Assembly: GCA_002347095.1 (NCBI GenBank)
Contig: DDWZ01000002.1
Span: forward strand, 1 to 64,000
DNA length: 64,000 nt
DNA from: Desulfobulbaceae bacterium UBA2273
GTDB taxonomy: Bacteria; Desulfobacterota; Desulfobulbia; Desulfobulbales; Desulfurivibrionaceae
Reading direction: 5' to 3'
Part shown: piece after piece, positions 1 through 8,545 of the stretch
Layout: each line of letters starts with the position of its first letter
Numbering within the stretch: the first letter of the stretch is position 1
The notes under the pieces: model-generated
What the model saw: the letters and a program-made list of their open reading frames with translations, nothing else
Told to the model about the DNA's origin: nothing
The model's database searches: none
Position numbers and translations under genes: made by a program

Positions 1-118
1 AGACTCTTTTTCAACATCCTGCTAGAGTTATAAGGGGGTTATGTGAGGGGCGTGTTAGCGTTGCAACATGATTTGGTTCAGGAGGGGAGGCAGGCCAGGA
101 GGGGCGGAGCGAGTTTTT

Positions 119-337
119 TCAGGCGGTTTTTTCCCGGGATCGGGGAGGGGTTGCTTGATCAAGAAAGTACTGAGCCCAGCATTCCCAGGCTATGGTGTCC
201 AGGGTGCAGTCGCTGGGGCAGGGGTACTGTTCGACCACATGGGGGCATAGTCCGCTTCTGGCCGTGCAGATATGTTTGGCCGCTTTTTCCAGGGCGGTAC
301 TCAAGGTGGGTTTGTCATGTTGTCTTGGTGTTTTCAT
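119..337 (-). CDS. small cysteine-containing protein, unknown function
   Basis: A 72-residue protein with five cysteines: HIC near residue 23, a second in GLC, then CPSDC and a last one in WEC. I do not recognise the family. The start is supported by a strong AAGGAG ribosome-binding site just upstream of the ATG at 337. The reading frame overlaps the 3' end of the kinase gene by 23 bases, which suggests translational coupling in one transcript. The Cys spacing could bind a metal or form disulfides, but there is no signal peptide, so a cytoplasmic metal or redox role is only a guess. Confidence 0.6.
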   Translation of the reverse strand: MKTPRQHDKPTLSTALEKAAKHICTARSGLCPHVVEQYPCPSDCTLDTIAWECWAQYFLDQATPPRSREKTA

Positions 338-2123
338 GGTGTTTCTCCTTGTAAAGCAGGATGGTGAAGGTTGTGCCCTTGCCGACCTCGCTTGTGACAC
401 CCACCTCGCCTCCATGCGCCTGGACAATGTGTTTGACGATGGCCAGCCCCAGGCCGGTGCCGCCGACCTTGCGGTTGCGGGCCGCATCGCTGCGGTAGAA
501 GCGTTCGAACAACCGCGGCAGATGCTGGGCTGCGACCCCGGTGCCGAAATCCTGCACTTCGATGGCGATGGTATCTTCGTCCCGCTGATCGGCCCGGCTT
601 ATTACCCTCCCGCCTTCGTCGCTGTATTTGATGGCGTTGACGATGAGGTTGGTGATTGCCTGTTCGAGCAGAGGTCCGTTGAGGTCGGCGGTGAGATCAT
701 CGTCCGCGGCCAGTTCGAGGCTGATCTTTTTCTCGGCTGCCTTGAGCCCGCAGGTCTCGATGGCCCTCCGCAGAGGGGTAATGATCTTTTCTTCCGTCAG
801 CACCAGTTCGGTGTGCTCCTGCTCCTGTTCCAGCCGGGAAAGGGCGAGAAGATCCTCGATGATGGCGTGCAGCCGTTTGGACTGCTTGGCGATGATCTCC
901 ACAAACCGCCGGGCATCCTCGGGGCTTTCCAAGGCGCCATCCAGCAGGGTTTCGGTAAAGCCTTCGATGGAGGTGATCGGGGTTTTCAGCTCGTGGGAAA
1001 CATTGGCCACGAAATCTCGGCGCATGTTTTCCAAGCGCCGGAGGTTGGTGACATCGTTGATGACGACGATCGCGCCGCTGGTCATCTCCGAGGCGTCCTG
1101 GAGCCGGGTGCCGTGGGCGTAGAAATATTTTTCCTGCCCGTCTGGGCCGGTGAGGTCGATTTCGCCTTCGATGGGTTTGGCCGAGGCAAGGGTCTGGCTG
1201 ATAAAGCGTTGCAGGGCCAGGTTGCGCACCGTCACCAGGGCGCTTTTCCCCCGGATCTTTTCCGGGGCGATGTTGAGCAGCCGGGCTCCGGCCTGGTTGA
1301 TATCGAGGATGCGCTCCTCGGTGTCCACGGTGATCACCCCTTCGACCATGCTGGAAAAGACCGCCTGCAACTGGCTGTGCTGCCGGGCGATGGTTTTGAT
1401 CCTGGTGTCGAGCTGATCGGCCATGGCATTCATGGCCCGGGCCAGGCTCGCCACCTCTTCGGCTCCTTCCTCCCGCAGCTTAGCGGTGAAAGCGCCGCCA
1501 GCAAAACGTTCCGCGCCCAGCCGCATCTCTTCCAGCGGCCTGCTGATGCGTTGGGCGATGAACCAGGCGACCAGTGCCACCACCAGGGCGACAATCAGGC
1601 AACCCCAGATAATCTTTAAAAAGATTTCCCTCAGCGCGCTGTCGATGAAGGTCACCGGGATCGCGGTTCGTAGCACGCCCCTGGCCTTGCCGTTCTGCAC
1701 CAGGGGAATCGCCACGTACATCATGTTTTCCTGCAGGGTATGGCTGAAGCGCAGCGAGGGGGCGGGGCGGCCGGCAAGGGCGGCGATGATCTCCGGCCGT
1801 CCGGCGTGGTTTTCCATGCGGCCGGGATTTTCGTCGGAGTCGGCCAAAACCTCGCCGTTGGTGGCAATAACGGTCAGCCGGGTTCCGGAGCGCTTTCCGG
1901 CGCTGGCGCAGAAGGTTTGCAATGCAGCCGGGTCCTTTGCGGCCAGCAGGGAGAGAACGTGCTCTTGGGTCAGGTGGGCCCGCGCTTCAAGACCGGCGCC
2001 GGTCTGGGCCAGTTGAAAGGCGCGGAGGGAGTATGCCCCGTATCCGGCCGCGGCCAGCAGGGCGATGATGGTGATGAGGAGCTGGCTTGGATACAACTGC
2101 CAGATAAGGCGTTTATGATGCAT
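315..2123 (-). CDS. PhoR-like membrane sensor histidine kinase
   Basis: A 602-residue sensor kinase of the PhoR architecture. Order: N-terminal membrane helix (about 10-32), periplasmic sensor loop, second membrane helix (about 168-190), HAMP, PAS domain (about 250-350), HisKA with the phospho-acceptor motif [12 protein letters not shown], and HATPase with the G box [11 protein letters not shown]. It should autophosphorylate on the histidine and pass phosphate to a response regulator. No response regulator gene lies next to it within the window; the upstream neighbour is a helicase, so the partner is either left of the window or elsewhere. The ATG at 2123 (MHHKRL) is preferred over an upstream in-frame ATG because it directly precedes the membrane helix. 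The signal sensed is unknown. Confidence 0.9.
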   Translation of the reverse strand: MHHKRLIWQLYPSQLLITIIALLAAAGYGAYSLRAFQLAQTGAGLEARAHLTQEHVLSLLAAKDPAALQTFCASAGKRSGTRLTVIATNGEVLADSDENPGRMENHAGRPEIIAALAGRPAPSLRFSHTLQENMMYVAIPLVQNGKARGVLRTAIPVTFIDSALREIFLKIIWGCLIVALVVALVAWFIAQRISRPLEEMRLGAERFAGGAFTAKLREEGAEEVASLARAMNAMADQLDTRIKTIARQHSQLQAVFSSMVEGVITVDTEERILDINQAGARLLNIAPEKIRGKSALVTVRNLALQRFISQTLASAKPIEGEIDLTGPDGQEKYFYAHGTRLQDASEMTSGAIVVINDVTNLRRLENMRRDFVANVSHELKTPITSIEGFTETLLDGALESPEDARRFVEIIAKQSKRLHAIIEDLLALSRLEQEQEHTELVLTEEKIITPLRRAIETCGLKAAEKKISLELAADDDLTADLNGPLLEQAITNLIVNAIKYSDEGGRVISRADQRDEDTIAIEVQDFGTGVAAQHLPRLFERFYRSDAARNRKVGGTGLGLAIVKHIVQAHGGEVGVTSEVGKGTTFTILLYKEKHHENTKTT

Positions 2124-2265
2124 GGCAATTCCTGTTGCGGTTGGGGTTGATTGGGCCAACAGCAACAGGATAGCATGGGATTGTTAGAATGTGGTCAGGT
2201 TATTATTAGATCCTGCCCCTGGCAAAAATATTTCAGCAAGGGCCCCTGTTCGAAGGAAGCTACGC

Positions 2266-4200
2266 TCATTCAGGGAAAGGCTTCTTCTTCCCGCGTCTGG
2301 GAACGCCGGCGGACGGCGGTCTGGATGCGGATGCCGGTTTGCCCGGGGATGCGGGCCTTGTCGAGGCATACGGTTTGACCGAGGCATATGGTTTGGCCGA
2401 AGTATGCGGCTTGCTCGAGCCATAGGGCTTGCCCGAAGAGGAGGGCTTGTATGACGGCTTGGCGCCCTTGTTGCCGCGTCCGGGGTAGCCGCCGCCGGCA
2501 GGTTTCGCAGGGCGGCCCTTGGGGGTGTCAAGGGTCTTTACCTCGACGTCTCGCCCATTGACCTTGAGGCCTTGGAACACTTCGATGATTTTCTGGGCGA
2601 AACGGCTGTCCGCTTCGAGCATGGCGGTGTTGTCCAGGATCTCGATGCGCCCGATCTTAATGGAGGCGGAACCGCTGGCATCGTTGATCTGGCCGATGAG
2701 CCGGGCCGGATAGAGGCCGTCTTTTTGGCCGATATTGAGATAAAACCGGCTGAAATGCACGCGTTCGCCGCGGTCACGGTCGTCCTGGCGGCCGAATCTG
2801 CCCTCCGGGCGTTCCGGTCTGGCAAATCTGCTCTCCGGGCGGTTGTAGCCCTCATCCTGGCCGCGGCCCTTGTCCGAAACATTGATGTCCGGGGCATTCT
2901 GGTAATGAGCCAGGATGTCGGCAAACTCCTGGGAGACAAAACGCAGGATCAGTTCGTCGCGGTCGAGATCGGCCAACGCCTCGGTGATGGCCTCCATGAA
3001 GGGGGCGAGCCGGGCATGGTTTACCTCGACGTTCTTGATGGTCTCGATTTTGTGGAGAAGCTGCTTTTTGCAGACCTCGTGTCCCGAGGGAACCTTGCCC
3101 AGCTCGAACTGCCGTTTCATCTTGCTCTCGATCTCCTTGATGCGGAACCGTTCGCGCATGTGGATGATGGAGATGGAGATGCCGGTCTTGCCCGCCCGGC
3201 CGGTGCGGCCGCTGCGGTGGGTGTAGTTGGCGGAGTCATCGGGCAGGTTGTAGTTGATTACATGGGTCAGGTCGGTGACGTCCAGGCCGCGGGCCGCCAC
3301 ATCGGTGGCCACCAGCAACTGCACCGACTTGCTGCGGAAACGCTGCATCACGTAATCGCGCTGGCTCTGGGAGAGTTCGCCGTGCAGGGGGTCGGCGTTG
3401 TAGCCGTCCTTGCCGAGCTTGTCCGCGACATCGTTGACCTCCTGGCGGGTACGGCAGAAGATGATGGCGTACATGTCCGGGTTCATGTCCACCAACCGGC
3501 GCAGGGCCAGGTAGCGGTCCTTGGCGTGGACCATGTAGTAGACGTGGCGGATGTTTTCCGAACCGGCATTGCGGGTGCCCACCGTGATCTCCAGCGGGTT
3601 TTTCATGTACTTTCTGGAGATGGAGGCCACGCTTTGCGGCATGGTGGCGGAAAACAACAGGGTGTGTTTGTCCGCCGGGGTCTGGGCGAGGATGGCGTTG
3701 AGCTCGTCCTGGAACCCCATCTGCAGCATTTCGTCGGCTTCGTCCAGCACCACCGAGCGGACAGCGGAAAGATCGATCTCCTGGCGGCGCATCAGATCGT
3801 GCAATCGGCCCGGGGTGGCCACGATGATCGGCGCGCCCTGGCGCAGGGAGCGGATCTGGTTGTCGATGCTGGCCCCGCCGTAGATGGCGCAGACCCGGAT
3901 GGCCGGAAGATTCTTGGCAAAACTGTTGAGGTCGCGGGCCACCTGCATGCAGAGTTCCCGGGTCGGGCAGAGCACCAGGGCCTGAGTCTTGCGGCTATCC
4001 GGCGAGCAGAGCTGCACCAGGGGGATGCCGAAGGCCGCGGTCTTGCCGGTGCCGGTCTGGGCCAGGCCGACGATATCCACCGGTTTATCAAGGAGGATCG
4101 GGATGATCTGTTCCTGAACCGGGGTTGGCGCGGTGAAGCCTAGGGCTTCAAGGGCGGAGATGATGTCGGGATGGATGCCAAGGTCAGCAAAGGTGGTCAT
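2266..4200 (-). CDS. deaD: DEAD-box ATP-dependent RNA helicase with DbpA-type RNA-binding domain
   Basis: A 644-residue DeaD/CsdA-type helicase. Visible motifs are the Q motif near the start, Walker A AQTGTGKT, VLDEADEML (DEAD box), SAT in LLFSATMP, and HRSGRTGRAG (motif VI). A DbpA-like RNA-binding domain follows (about 475-555; HFSRFYLNIGQKDG). The tail is basic and low in complexity, rich in Lys-Pro-Tyr/Ser repeats, as is usual for cold-adaptation helicases that act on rRNA and structured mRNA. The ATG at 4200 has an AAGGAA site upstream. The 5' region carries strong inverted repeats, consistent with post-transcriptional control of deaD-type genes. Confidence 0.95.
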   Translation of the reverse strand: MTTFADLGIHPDIISALEALGFTAPTPVQEQIIPILLDKPVDIVGLAQTGTGKTAAFGIPLVQLCSPDSRKTQALVLCPTRELCMQVARDLNSFAKNLPAIRVCAIYGGASIDNQIRSLRQGAPIIVATPGRLHDLMRRQEIDLSAVRSVVLDEADEMLQMGFQDELNAILAQTPADKHTLLFSATMPQSVASISRKYMKNPLEITVGTRNAGSENIRHVYYMVHAKDRYLALRRLVDMNPDMYAIIFCRTRQEVNDVADKLGKDGYNADPLHGELSQSQRDYVMQRFRSKSVQLLVATDVAARGLDVTDLTHVINYNLPDDSANYTHRSGRTGRAGKTGISISIIHMRERFRIKEIESKMKRQFELGKVPSGHEVCKKQLLHKIETIKNVEVNHARLAPFMEAITEALADLDRDELILRFVSQEFADILAHYQNAPDINVSDKGRGQDEGYNRPESRFARPERPEGRFGRQDDRDRGERVHFSRFYLNIGQKDGLYPARLIGQINDASGSASIKIGRIEILDNTAMLEADSRFAQKIIEVFQGLKVNGRDVEVKTLDTPKGRPAKPAGGGYPGRGNKGAKPSYKPSSSGKPYGSSKPHTSAKPYASVKPYASTRPASPGKPASASRPPSAGVPRRGKKKPFPE

Positions 4201-4330
4201 GATGGTGTTCCTTATTGAAGGGCGTGTGGGTGAAGGGTTGCTGTGCAGGAAAAAAGAGATCCTTGCGGCCCAACGACCCATAAGCCGTTATGCAAATAAT
4301 GTTGTCGTCTGGGTAGGTAAAACGGCATAA

Positions 4331-4385
4331 GGAGCCGTAAAGGAACGTTCAGGATTGCACAAGTTATTGAATAACGAACGGCTCC
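4331..4385 (-). promoter_or_regulatory. structured leader upstream of deaD
   Basis: Inverted arms GGAGCCGT (4331-4338) and ACGGCTCC (4378-4385) enclose a second perfect hairpin GTTATT-G-AATAAC (4363-4375). The structure lies about 130-185 bases before the deaD start on the transcribed strand. A folded 5' leader is typical of cold-shock helicase mRNAs; that function here is inference. Confidence 0.45.
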
Positions 4386-4390
4386 TAAAC

Positions 4391-4427
4391 AAAAAAACCG
4401 CACGCCCTCGGCAGAGGCTTTGTGCGG
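4391..4427 (-). terminator. Rho-independent terminator or deaD attenuator
   Basis: Imperfect hairpin with CCGCAC/GTGCGG outer arms and CCTC/GAGG inner arms, followed on the minus strand by seven T. It can terminate the efflux operon that ends at 4696, or attenuate deaD if deaD transcription starts upstream of it. Confidence 0.55.
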
Positions 4428-4580
4428 TGCGCTTTTGTTCGTATAGCGATTACAGGCAGAGGCAACACAATGAATTGCGATATGTACCATGGTTCGTTGA
4501 GGAAAGCAAGCGGAATGTCTGATTGTTGCCTGAATACGCCATGGTGGCGCGAAAAATAGGCGCGGCCTTGCCGAATTTTA

Positions 4581-4713
4581 GAGCGTGTCCGTAAATAATT
4601 TTTTCAGGGATCGCGCCGGATTGTGAGGCGGATTTGGGCGGGACGATTGAGAAGCGGCCCAAAACGGCCAAAAGCCGGAGGCGAGCACCAAAGATTTATT
4701 TACGGACAAGCTC
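4581..4713. repeat. MITE-like element with 18-bp terminal inverted repeats
   Basis: Ends GAGCGTGTCCGTAAATAA (4581-4598) and the complement of GAGCTTGTCCGTAAATAA (4696-4713) match at 17 of 18 positions, bounding a 133-bp segment with no gene. The right end overlaps the last codons and stop of the outer-membrane factor gene, so the element supplies that gene's stop codon. No transposase is nearby, hence a non-autonomous element is the likeliest explanation. Confidence 0.6.
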
Positions 4714-6180
4714 TTCGCCGTCGTTTGTTCTTCCGCCGCCCATGGCCTGGTACAGGGCAACGCTATCGGCAAGGCGCCGCGCCTGCGCTTCGATCAGGCT
4801 GATTCGAGTCTGCTGCGCCTGCTGCTGCGCCGTAAGCAGTTGGATATACCCGGCCGCGCCCAGCGAATACTGGCGCTGCATGGAGGCAAGAGATTCCTGC
4901 GCCGCGGCATCGGCGGCAGCCAAGGCGGCCAGCCTCTGCGCGTCGTTGTCCAGCGCCCGCAGCACGTCGGCAACATTGCGCAGGGCTTCGAGCACGACAT
5001 TCCGGTAATTCGCCGCCGCCGCATCGAATGCGGCCAGGGCCGCACGTTTTTCCGCCGGCAATCCGGGGTTGAACAAGGGTTGGGTGAGTTGCGCCACCAG
5101 GCTCCAGACCGCGGAACTGCTCCCGAACAAGGCGCCGGTGGTCAAGGCTTGCGAGCCAAGCGTGGCGCTGAGGTTGAGCTGTGGGTACAGCTTGGCGATC
5201 GCCACGCCGTATTCGGCGTTTGCCGAGTGCAGCAGGGCCTCGGCAGCCTGAATGTCCGGGCGATTGCGCACCAGTTCGGAGGGTACGGTAAGCGGCAGAT
5301 CGGCTGGCAGGGTGAACTCCTGCAAGGAAAAGCATGGCAAGCCTCCCGCGCCCGGTTCCCGGCCGGCGAGTACGGCCAAAAGATGGTCGTTCTGCTGGAG
5401 CTGGTTGCGCAACAGCGGGATCCCGGCGCGAGTCTGTTCCACCAGGGTTTGCAAGGCGAGCACATCGTCGGGAGCGGCATGGCCGAGGCGCACCCGTTCC
5501 CGGGTCAGGCCCAGTTGTTCTTCCTGGGAATGGAGGATGGCTTCCGTGGCCTGAATCTGTGCGGCCAGCCTCGCCTGGGTGACGGTCGTGGTGGCGATGT
5601 TGCCCGTCAAGGTCAGCCGTGCGCCTTCCAGTTGGTAGCGCTGGTAATCGATGTTGGCGGCCAGAGCCTCGAGGGTGCGGCGGGTGGCGCCGGCTAAATC
5701 GAGCGTGTAGCGAGCGCCGACGCCGGCATTGTAGAGGGAGAATTCCCGGGGGTCGCCAACCTGGCCCAAGGAGCTGGGGGTGGTTCGCTGCCGCTGGGCG
5801 CCCAGGGTGGCGTCAACCTGCGGATACAGGGTCGATCCGGCCTGTGCGGCGTACAGCTCCTGCGCCTGGCGCAACACGGCTTGAGACTTGGCCAAGGTGG
5901 GGCTGGCTTGCAAGGCTTCGTCGATCAGCGCATTCAGTTTGGCTGAGCCGAGTTCCTGCCACCATTGCGGGTTGACCCAGCCGCCCGCGACGAAATGCTG
6001 TGTTTCTCCCAACGGTGTGGGGACGGAGGATGTTTGCGCGGGCAAGGGGGTGGCGGTGTAGGTTGGTGTATCCGGCGTCGCAGGGCGCTTGAAATCGGGA
6101 CCCACCGCGCATCCCGTCAGCAGGCCGAGCAGGATGAAGGTGAAGGGGATACAGCCACTGATCGTTTTAGCGCTGCTCAT
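4696..6180 (-). CDS. outer-membrane efflux lipoprotein (NodT/OprM-type)
   Basis: A 494-residue outer-membrane factor. A lipoprotein signal ends in the lipobox LLTGC, followed by the typical VGPDFKRP start of the mature NodT/TolC-like lipoproteins and two duplicated coiled-coil halves. It forms the trimeric exit duct for the adaptor, permease and ATPase encoded upstream in the same operon. Its start overlaps the end of the cytochrome c' gene by 14 bases, with an AGGAGC site inside that gene. The C-terminus (EELVRK) and stop codon fall within the inverted-repeat element at 4581-4713, so the native 3' end was probably replaced. The tail after the conserved YQAMGGG is otherwise short, so function should be kept. 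Confidence 0.92.
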   Translation of the reverse strand: MSSAKTISGCIPFTFILLGLLTGCAVGPDFKRPATPDTPTYTATPLPAQTSSVPTPLGETQHFVAGGWVNPQWWQELGSAKLNALIDEALQASPTLAKSQAVLRQAQELYAAQAGSTLYPQVDATLGAQRQRTTPSSLGQVGDPREFSLYNAGVGARYTLDLAGATRRTLEALAANIDYQRYQLEGARLTLTGNIATTTVTQARLAAQIQATEAILHSQEEQLGLTRERVRLGHAAPDDVLALQTLVEQTRAGIPLLRNQLQQNDHLLAVLAGREPGAGGLPCFSLQEFTLPADLPLTVPSELVRNRPDIQAAEALLHSANAEYGVAIAKLYPQLNLSATLGSQALTTGALFGSSSAVWSLVAQLTQPLFNPGLPAEKRAALAAFDAAAANYRNVVLEALRNVADVLRALDNDAQRLAALAAADAAAQESLASMQRQYSLGAAGYIQLLTAQQQAQQTRISLIEAQARRLADSVALYQAMGGGRTNDGEELVRK

Positions 6181-6631
6181 AAAAATGCTCCTGGAACGAT
6201 TTGCGAAAACTCTTATGGCAGGCAAGGCAACTATTTTGCAACGTTGCAAACGCAAGGATAGCCGCCGTCCCGTCCTGGCGCGCAGCAGCGCGTTTCATTT
6301 CCTGTCCAGCTTGGTGGATTTTTTCGTCATAGCCCTTGAATTTCCCGGCATCGGAGCCGATAAAATTCAAGATGCGCATCTTTTCAGCCAGCGGAGGTTG
6401 GGGGTGGCCGGCTATCCGCAGACCATTTTTTGCCACCAGGGGCCAATCTTCGCGGGAAATGCCATCGGCAACGGCCTGCATATCCAAGGCCAGGTCTTGC
6501 ATGATCTTATGCAGGGCGAGCGGGTTGGCTTCGGCAGTGTTGTTGGCCCAGGTTGCCGAGCGTGCAGGCGCCAGGAACATGCCGATCATTCCAGCGGCAA
6601 CGATTGCCTTGGCGGTACGGTTGCATTTCAT
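6167..6631 (-). CDS. cytochrome c'/c556-type monoheme cytochrome
   Basis: A 154-residue exported protein: signal peptide (about 1-26), a four-helix-bundle-like helical body, and one heme-binding motif CLACH close to the C-terminus, the hallmark of cytochrome c' and c556. Such proteins bind NO/CO or carry electrons in the periplasm. Its start forms an ATGA overlap with the ATPase gene and its end overlaps the outer-membrane factor gene, so it is an integral member of the exporter operon. A cytochrome inside an efflux operon is unusual; it may sense or buffer a reactive ligand linked to the exported compound, which is inference. Confidence 0.85.
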   Translation of the reverse strand: MKCNRTAKAIVAAGMIGMFLAPARSATWANNTAEANPLALHKIMQDLALDMQAVADGISREDWPLVAKNGLRIAGHPQPPLAEKMRILNFIGSDAGKFKGYDEKIHQAGQEMKRAAARQDGTAAILAFATLQNSCLACHKSFRKSFQEHFYEQR

Positions 6632-7338
6632 TCGAACCCCCGGCCCTCGCCGGCTTCCTCGTAGGTCACGCCGTCGCGGATGTGGTAGATGCGCTTGAAG
6701 GTCGGGATTATCTTTTCGTCGTGGGTGACGATGATGATGGCGGTTTCGTATTTGCGGGCCATATCGTTGAGAATCCGGATTACCGCGAGAGCACGTGCGC
6801 TGTCGAGCGGCGCGGTGGGTTCGTCGGCCAGAATAACCGGCGGGCGATTGATCAGGCCTCTGGCAATGGCCACCCGCTGCTGTTCGCCGCCGGAAAGCTG
6901 CGAGGGCATGGCCTTGGCGCGATGCTCCACATCGAGTGATGTGAACAGCTCTACTGCCCGGCTGCGCGCCTCGGCATTCGGTATTCCCGCCAGCATGGGC
7001 AGGAGAGCGACGTTGTCGGTAACGTCGAGGAAGGGGATCAGGTATGGCGCCTGAAATATAAAGCCGATTTTGTCGCGGCGCAGTGCGCGCAAATCAGTAA
7101 CCTTCCAGCCGTCGTCATAGATCACCTCGTCGCCGAGAATCATCCGCCCGCCGCTGGGCTCGATCACCGCGCCCAAGCACTTGAGCAGCGTGCTTTTGCC
7201 CGAGCCGGAAGGGCCGACCAGACCGATCACCTCGCCGGGAGCCACTTGCATGTCCACGCCCTTCAGGGCCTCGACGGCGGTGTCGCCGCTGCCATAGCGT
7301 TTCCGCAGACCTTCGATACGAATGCCTTTGCCTGTCAT
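6628..7338 (-). CDS. ABC transporter ATP-binding protein (LolD/MacB/DevA type)
   Basis: A 236-residue ATPase with Walker A GPSGSGKST, signature LSGGEQQRV, Walker B VILADEPTAPLDS and the H-loop in IVTHDEKI. The EQQRVAIARG form and gene order match the MacB/LolD/DevA group that powers FtsX-type permeases by mechanotransmission. The start at 7338 has a GGAGG site and lies directly beside the permease stop; the stop overlaps the cytochrome gene start (ATGA). It is expected to act with the 7340-8545 permease and the 8542-9702 adaptor. The second Asp position of the D-loop is present, so it appears active. Confidence 0.93.
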   Translation of the reverse strand: MTGKGIRIEGLRKRYGSGDTAVEALKGVDMQVAPGEVIGLVGPSGSGKSTLLKCLGAVIEPSGGRMILGDEVIYDDGWKVTDLRALRRDKIGFIFQAPYLIPFLDVTDNVALLPMLAGIPNAEARSRAVELFTSLDVEHRAKAMPSQLSGGEQQRVAIARGLINRPPVILADEPTAPLDSARALAVIRILNDMARKYETAIIIVTHDEKIIPTFKRIYHIRDGVTYEEAGEGRGFE

Positions 7339-7339
7339 G

Positions 7340-8545
7340 TCAGCCTCCAATGGCCTCGGCCGGATCGACCTTGAGGGCTGCGTGAATGGCAATGATGCTG
7401 GCGAGGATGCAGATTACCACCACGGCAATGAAGCCGATAATGGAGTCCATCGGCTCCAGCAGCACATATTTGGGAAAGATCGGCGCCATCAGCAGGGTGG
7501 CCGTGATCTTGCCCACCACAAAGCCGATCAGGCCCAGAGCAATGGATTGCTGCATGATCAGGCCGACAATGGTTCGGTTTTTGGTGCCGATCAGCTTCAG
7601 CACGGCAATCTCGCGGATCTTGCCAAGCGTCAGGGTGTAGATGATGAACGCGACAATGGCCGCGCTGACAATGGAAAGAATCACCAGGAACATGGCAATC
7701 TGTCTTGCCGAAGTGGCGATCAGCTTGCCGATGAGGATTTCTTCCATCTGGGCGCGGGTGTAGACCGTCAAGCGTTTCCATCTGCGGATCGATTCCGCCA
7801 CCTTCTCGGCGGCATGGCCCGAGTCAATCCGCACCAGAACGGCGTTGACGTACGGGTTGGTGCTTTGCGAAGCGATGACCGCAGCAAGGAGATCCGGAAC
7901 CTGCGGCCGGTTGAAGGCCGGGTTTTCCGCGGTGCGGCGGCGTTGCTGGCGGATGGCGTCGTTGTCCTTCAGAAACTGGGCCTCCTGGGCATCCTTGAGG
8001 GGGATGAAGATCATCGGGTCGCCGCCGGAAGAGACCATCCGCCGGGTCAGGCCGACCACGGTGTAATGGTTGCGGCGGATCTGGAGACGGTCGCCGAGTT
8101 TGAACCCGGAAGCAAGGTCGGCTACGGCCTCGTAATGGCCCCGGGTGATCTGCCGGCCGGCGACGAGGTACGGAGGCCAGCCGGGGGCGCCGGGCTCTCC
8201 GGCCATGATGCCGGTGACCATGGCGCGCACGTCGCGCTCGCCTTGGCGCACCTGCATGGTGAGGTAGGTGACGTTGGCCGTCCGCGCGACACCCGGCATG
8301 GTGCGGATCGAACGCCAGGTATCGTCGTAGATGCTGGACGATTCGGCATAGGGCCCGAGGGTGTCCTTTTGCACCACCCAGAGATCGGCGCCGCTGTTGT
8401 CGAGCAAGACCTTGCCGTCGTCCACCATGCCGCGGTAGATGCCGGCCATGGACAGGGTTATGCCGATCAGCAGACCAAGGCCCACGCCGGTAAAGACGAA
8501 TTTGCCCCAGGCATGCATGATGTCCCGGCCCGCAAGGCTGATCAT
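7340..8545 (-). CDS. FtsX-like ABC transporter permease (DevC/MacB type)
   Basis: A 401-residue inner-membrane permease: an N-terminal membrane helix (about 15-35), a large periplasmic MacB-like core domain, then three C-terminal helices (about 265-390), the layout of FtsX/DevC permeases. It lacks a fused ATPase, which is encoded by the next gene. The start overlaps the adaptor gene stop by ATGA. Together with the adaptor and outer-membrane duct this would form a tripartite exporter that takes substrate from the periplasm or outer leaflet. The substrate is not evident. Confidence 0.9.
   Translation of the reverse strand: MISLAGRDIMHAWGKFVFTGVGLGLLIGITLSMAGIYRGMVDDGKVLLDNSGADLWVVQKDTLGPYAESSSIYDDTWRSIRTMPGVARTANVTYLTMQVRQGERDVRAMVTGIMAGEPGAPGWPPYLVAGRQITRGHYEAVADLASGFKLGDRLQIRRNHYTVVGLTRRMVSSGGDPMIFIPLKDAQEAQFLKDNDAIRQQRRRTAENPAFNRPQVPDLLAAVIASQSTNPYVNAVLVRIDSGHAAEKVAESIRRWKRLTVYTRAQMEEILIGKLIATSARQIAMFLVILSIVSAAIVAFIIYTLTLGKIREIAVLKLIGTKNRTIVGLIMQQSIALGLIGFVVGKITATLLMAPIFPKYVLLEPMDSIIGFIAVVVICILASIIAIHAALKVDPAEAIGG

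Noticed and set aside
192..1619. Long open frame opposite the histidine kinase
   Set aside because: It lies antisense to a kinase with all catalytic motifs; its product has no recognisable domains and no ribosome-binding site. High G+C makes such antisense frames common here (also 2572-4143, 7322-8614, 8635-9912, 13562-15778, 30582-32324, 34762-36330, 50577-52142).
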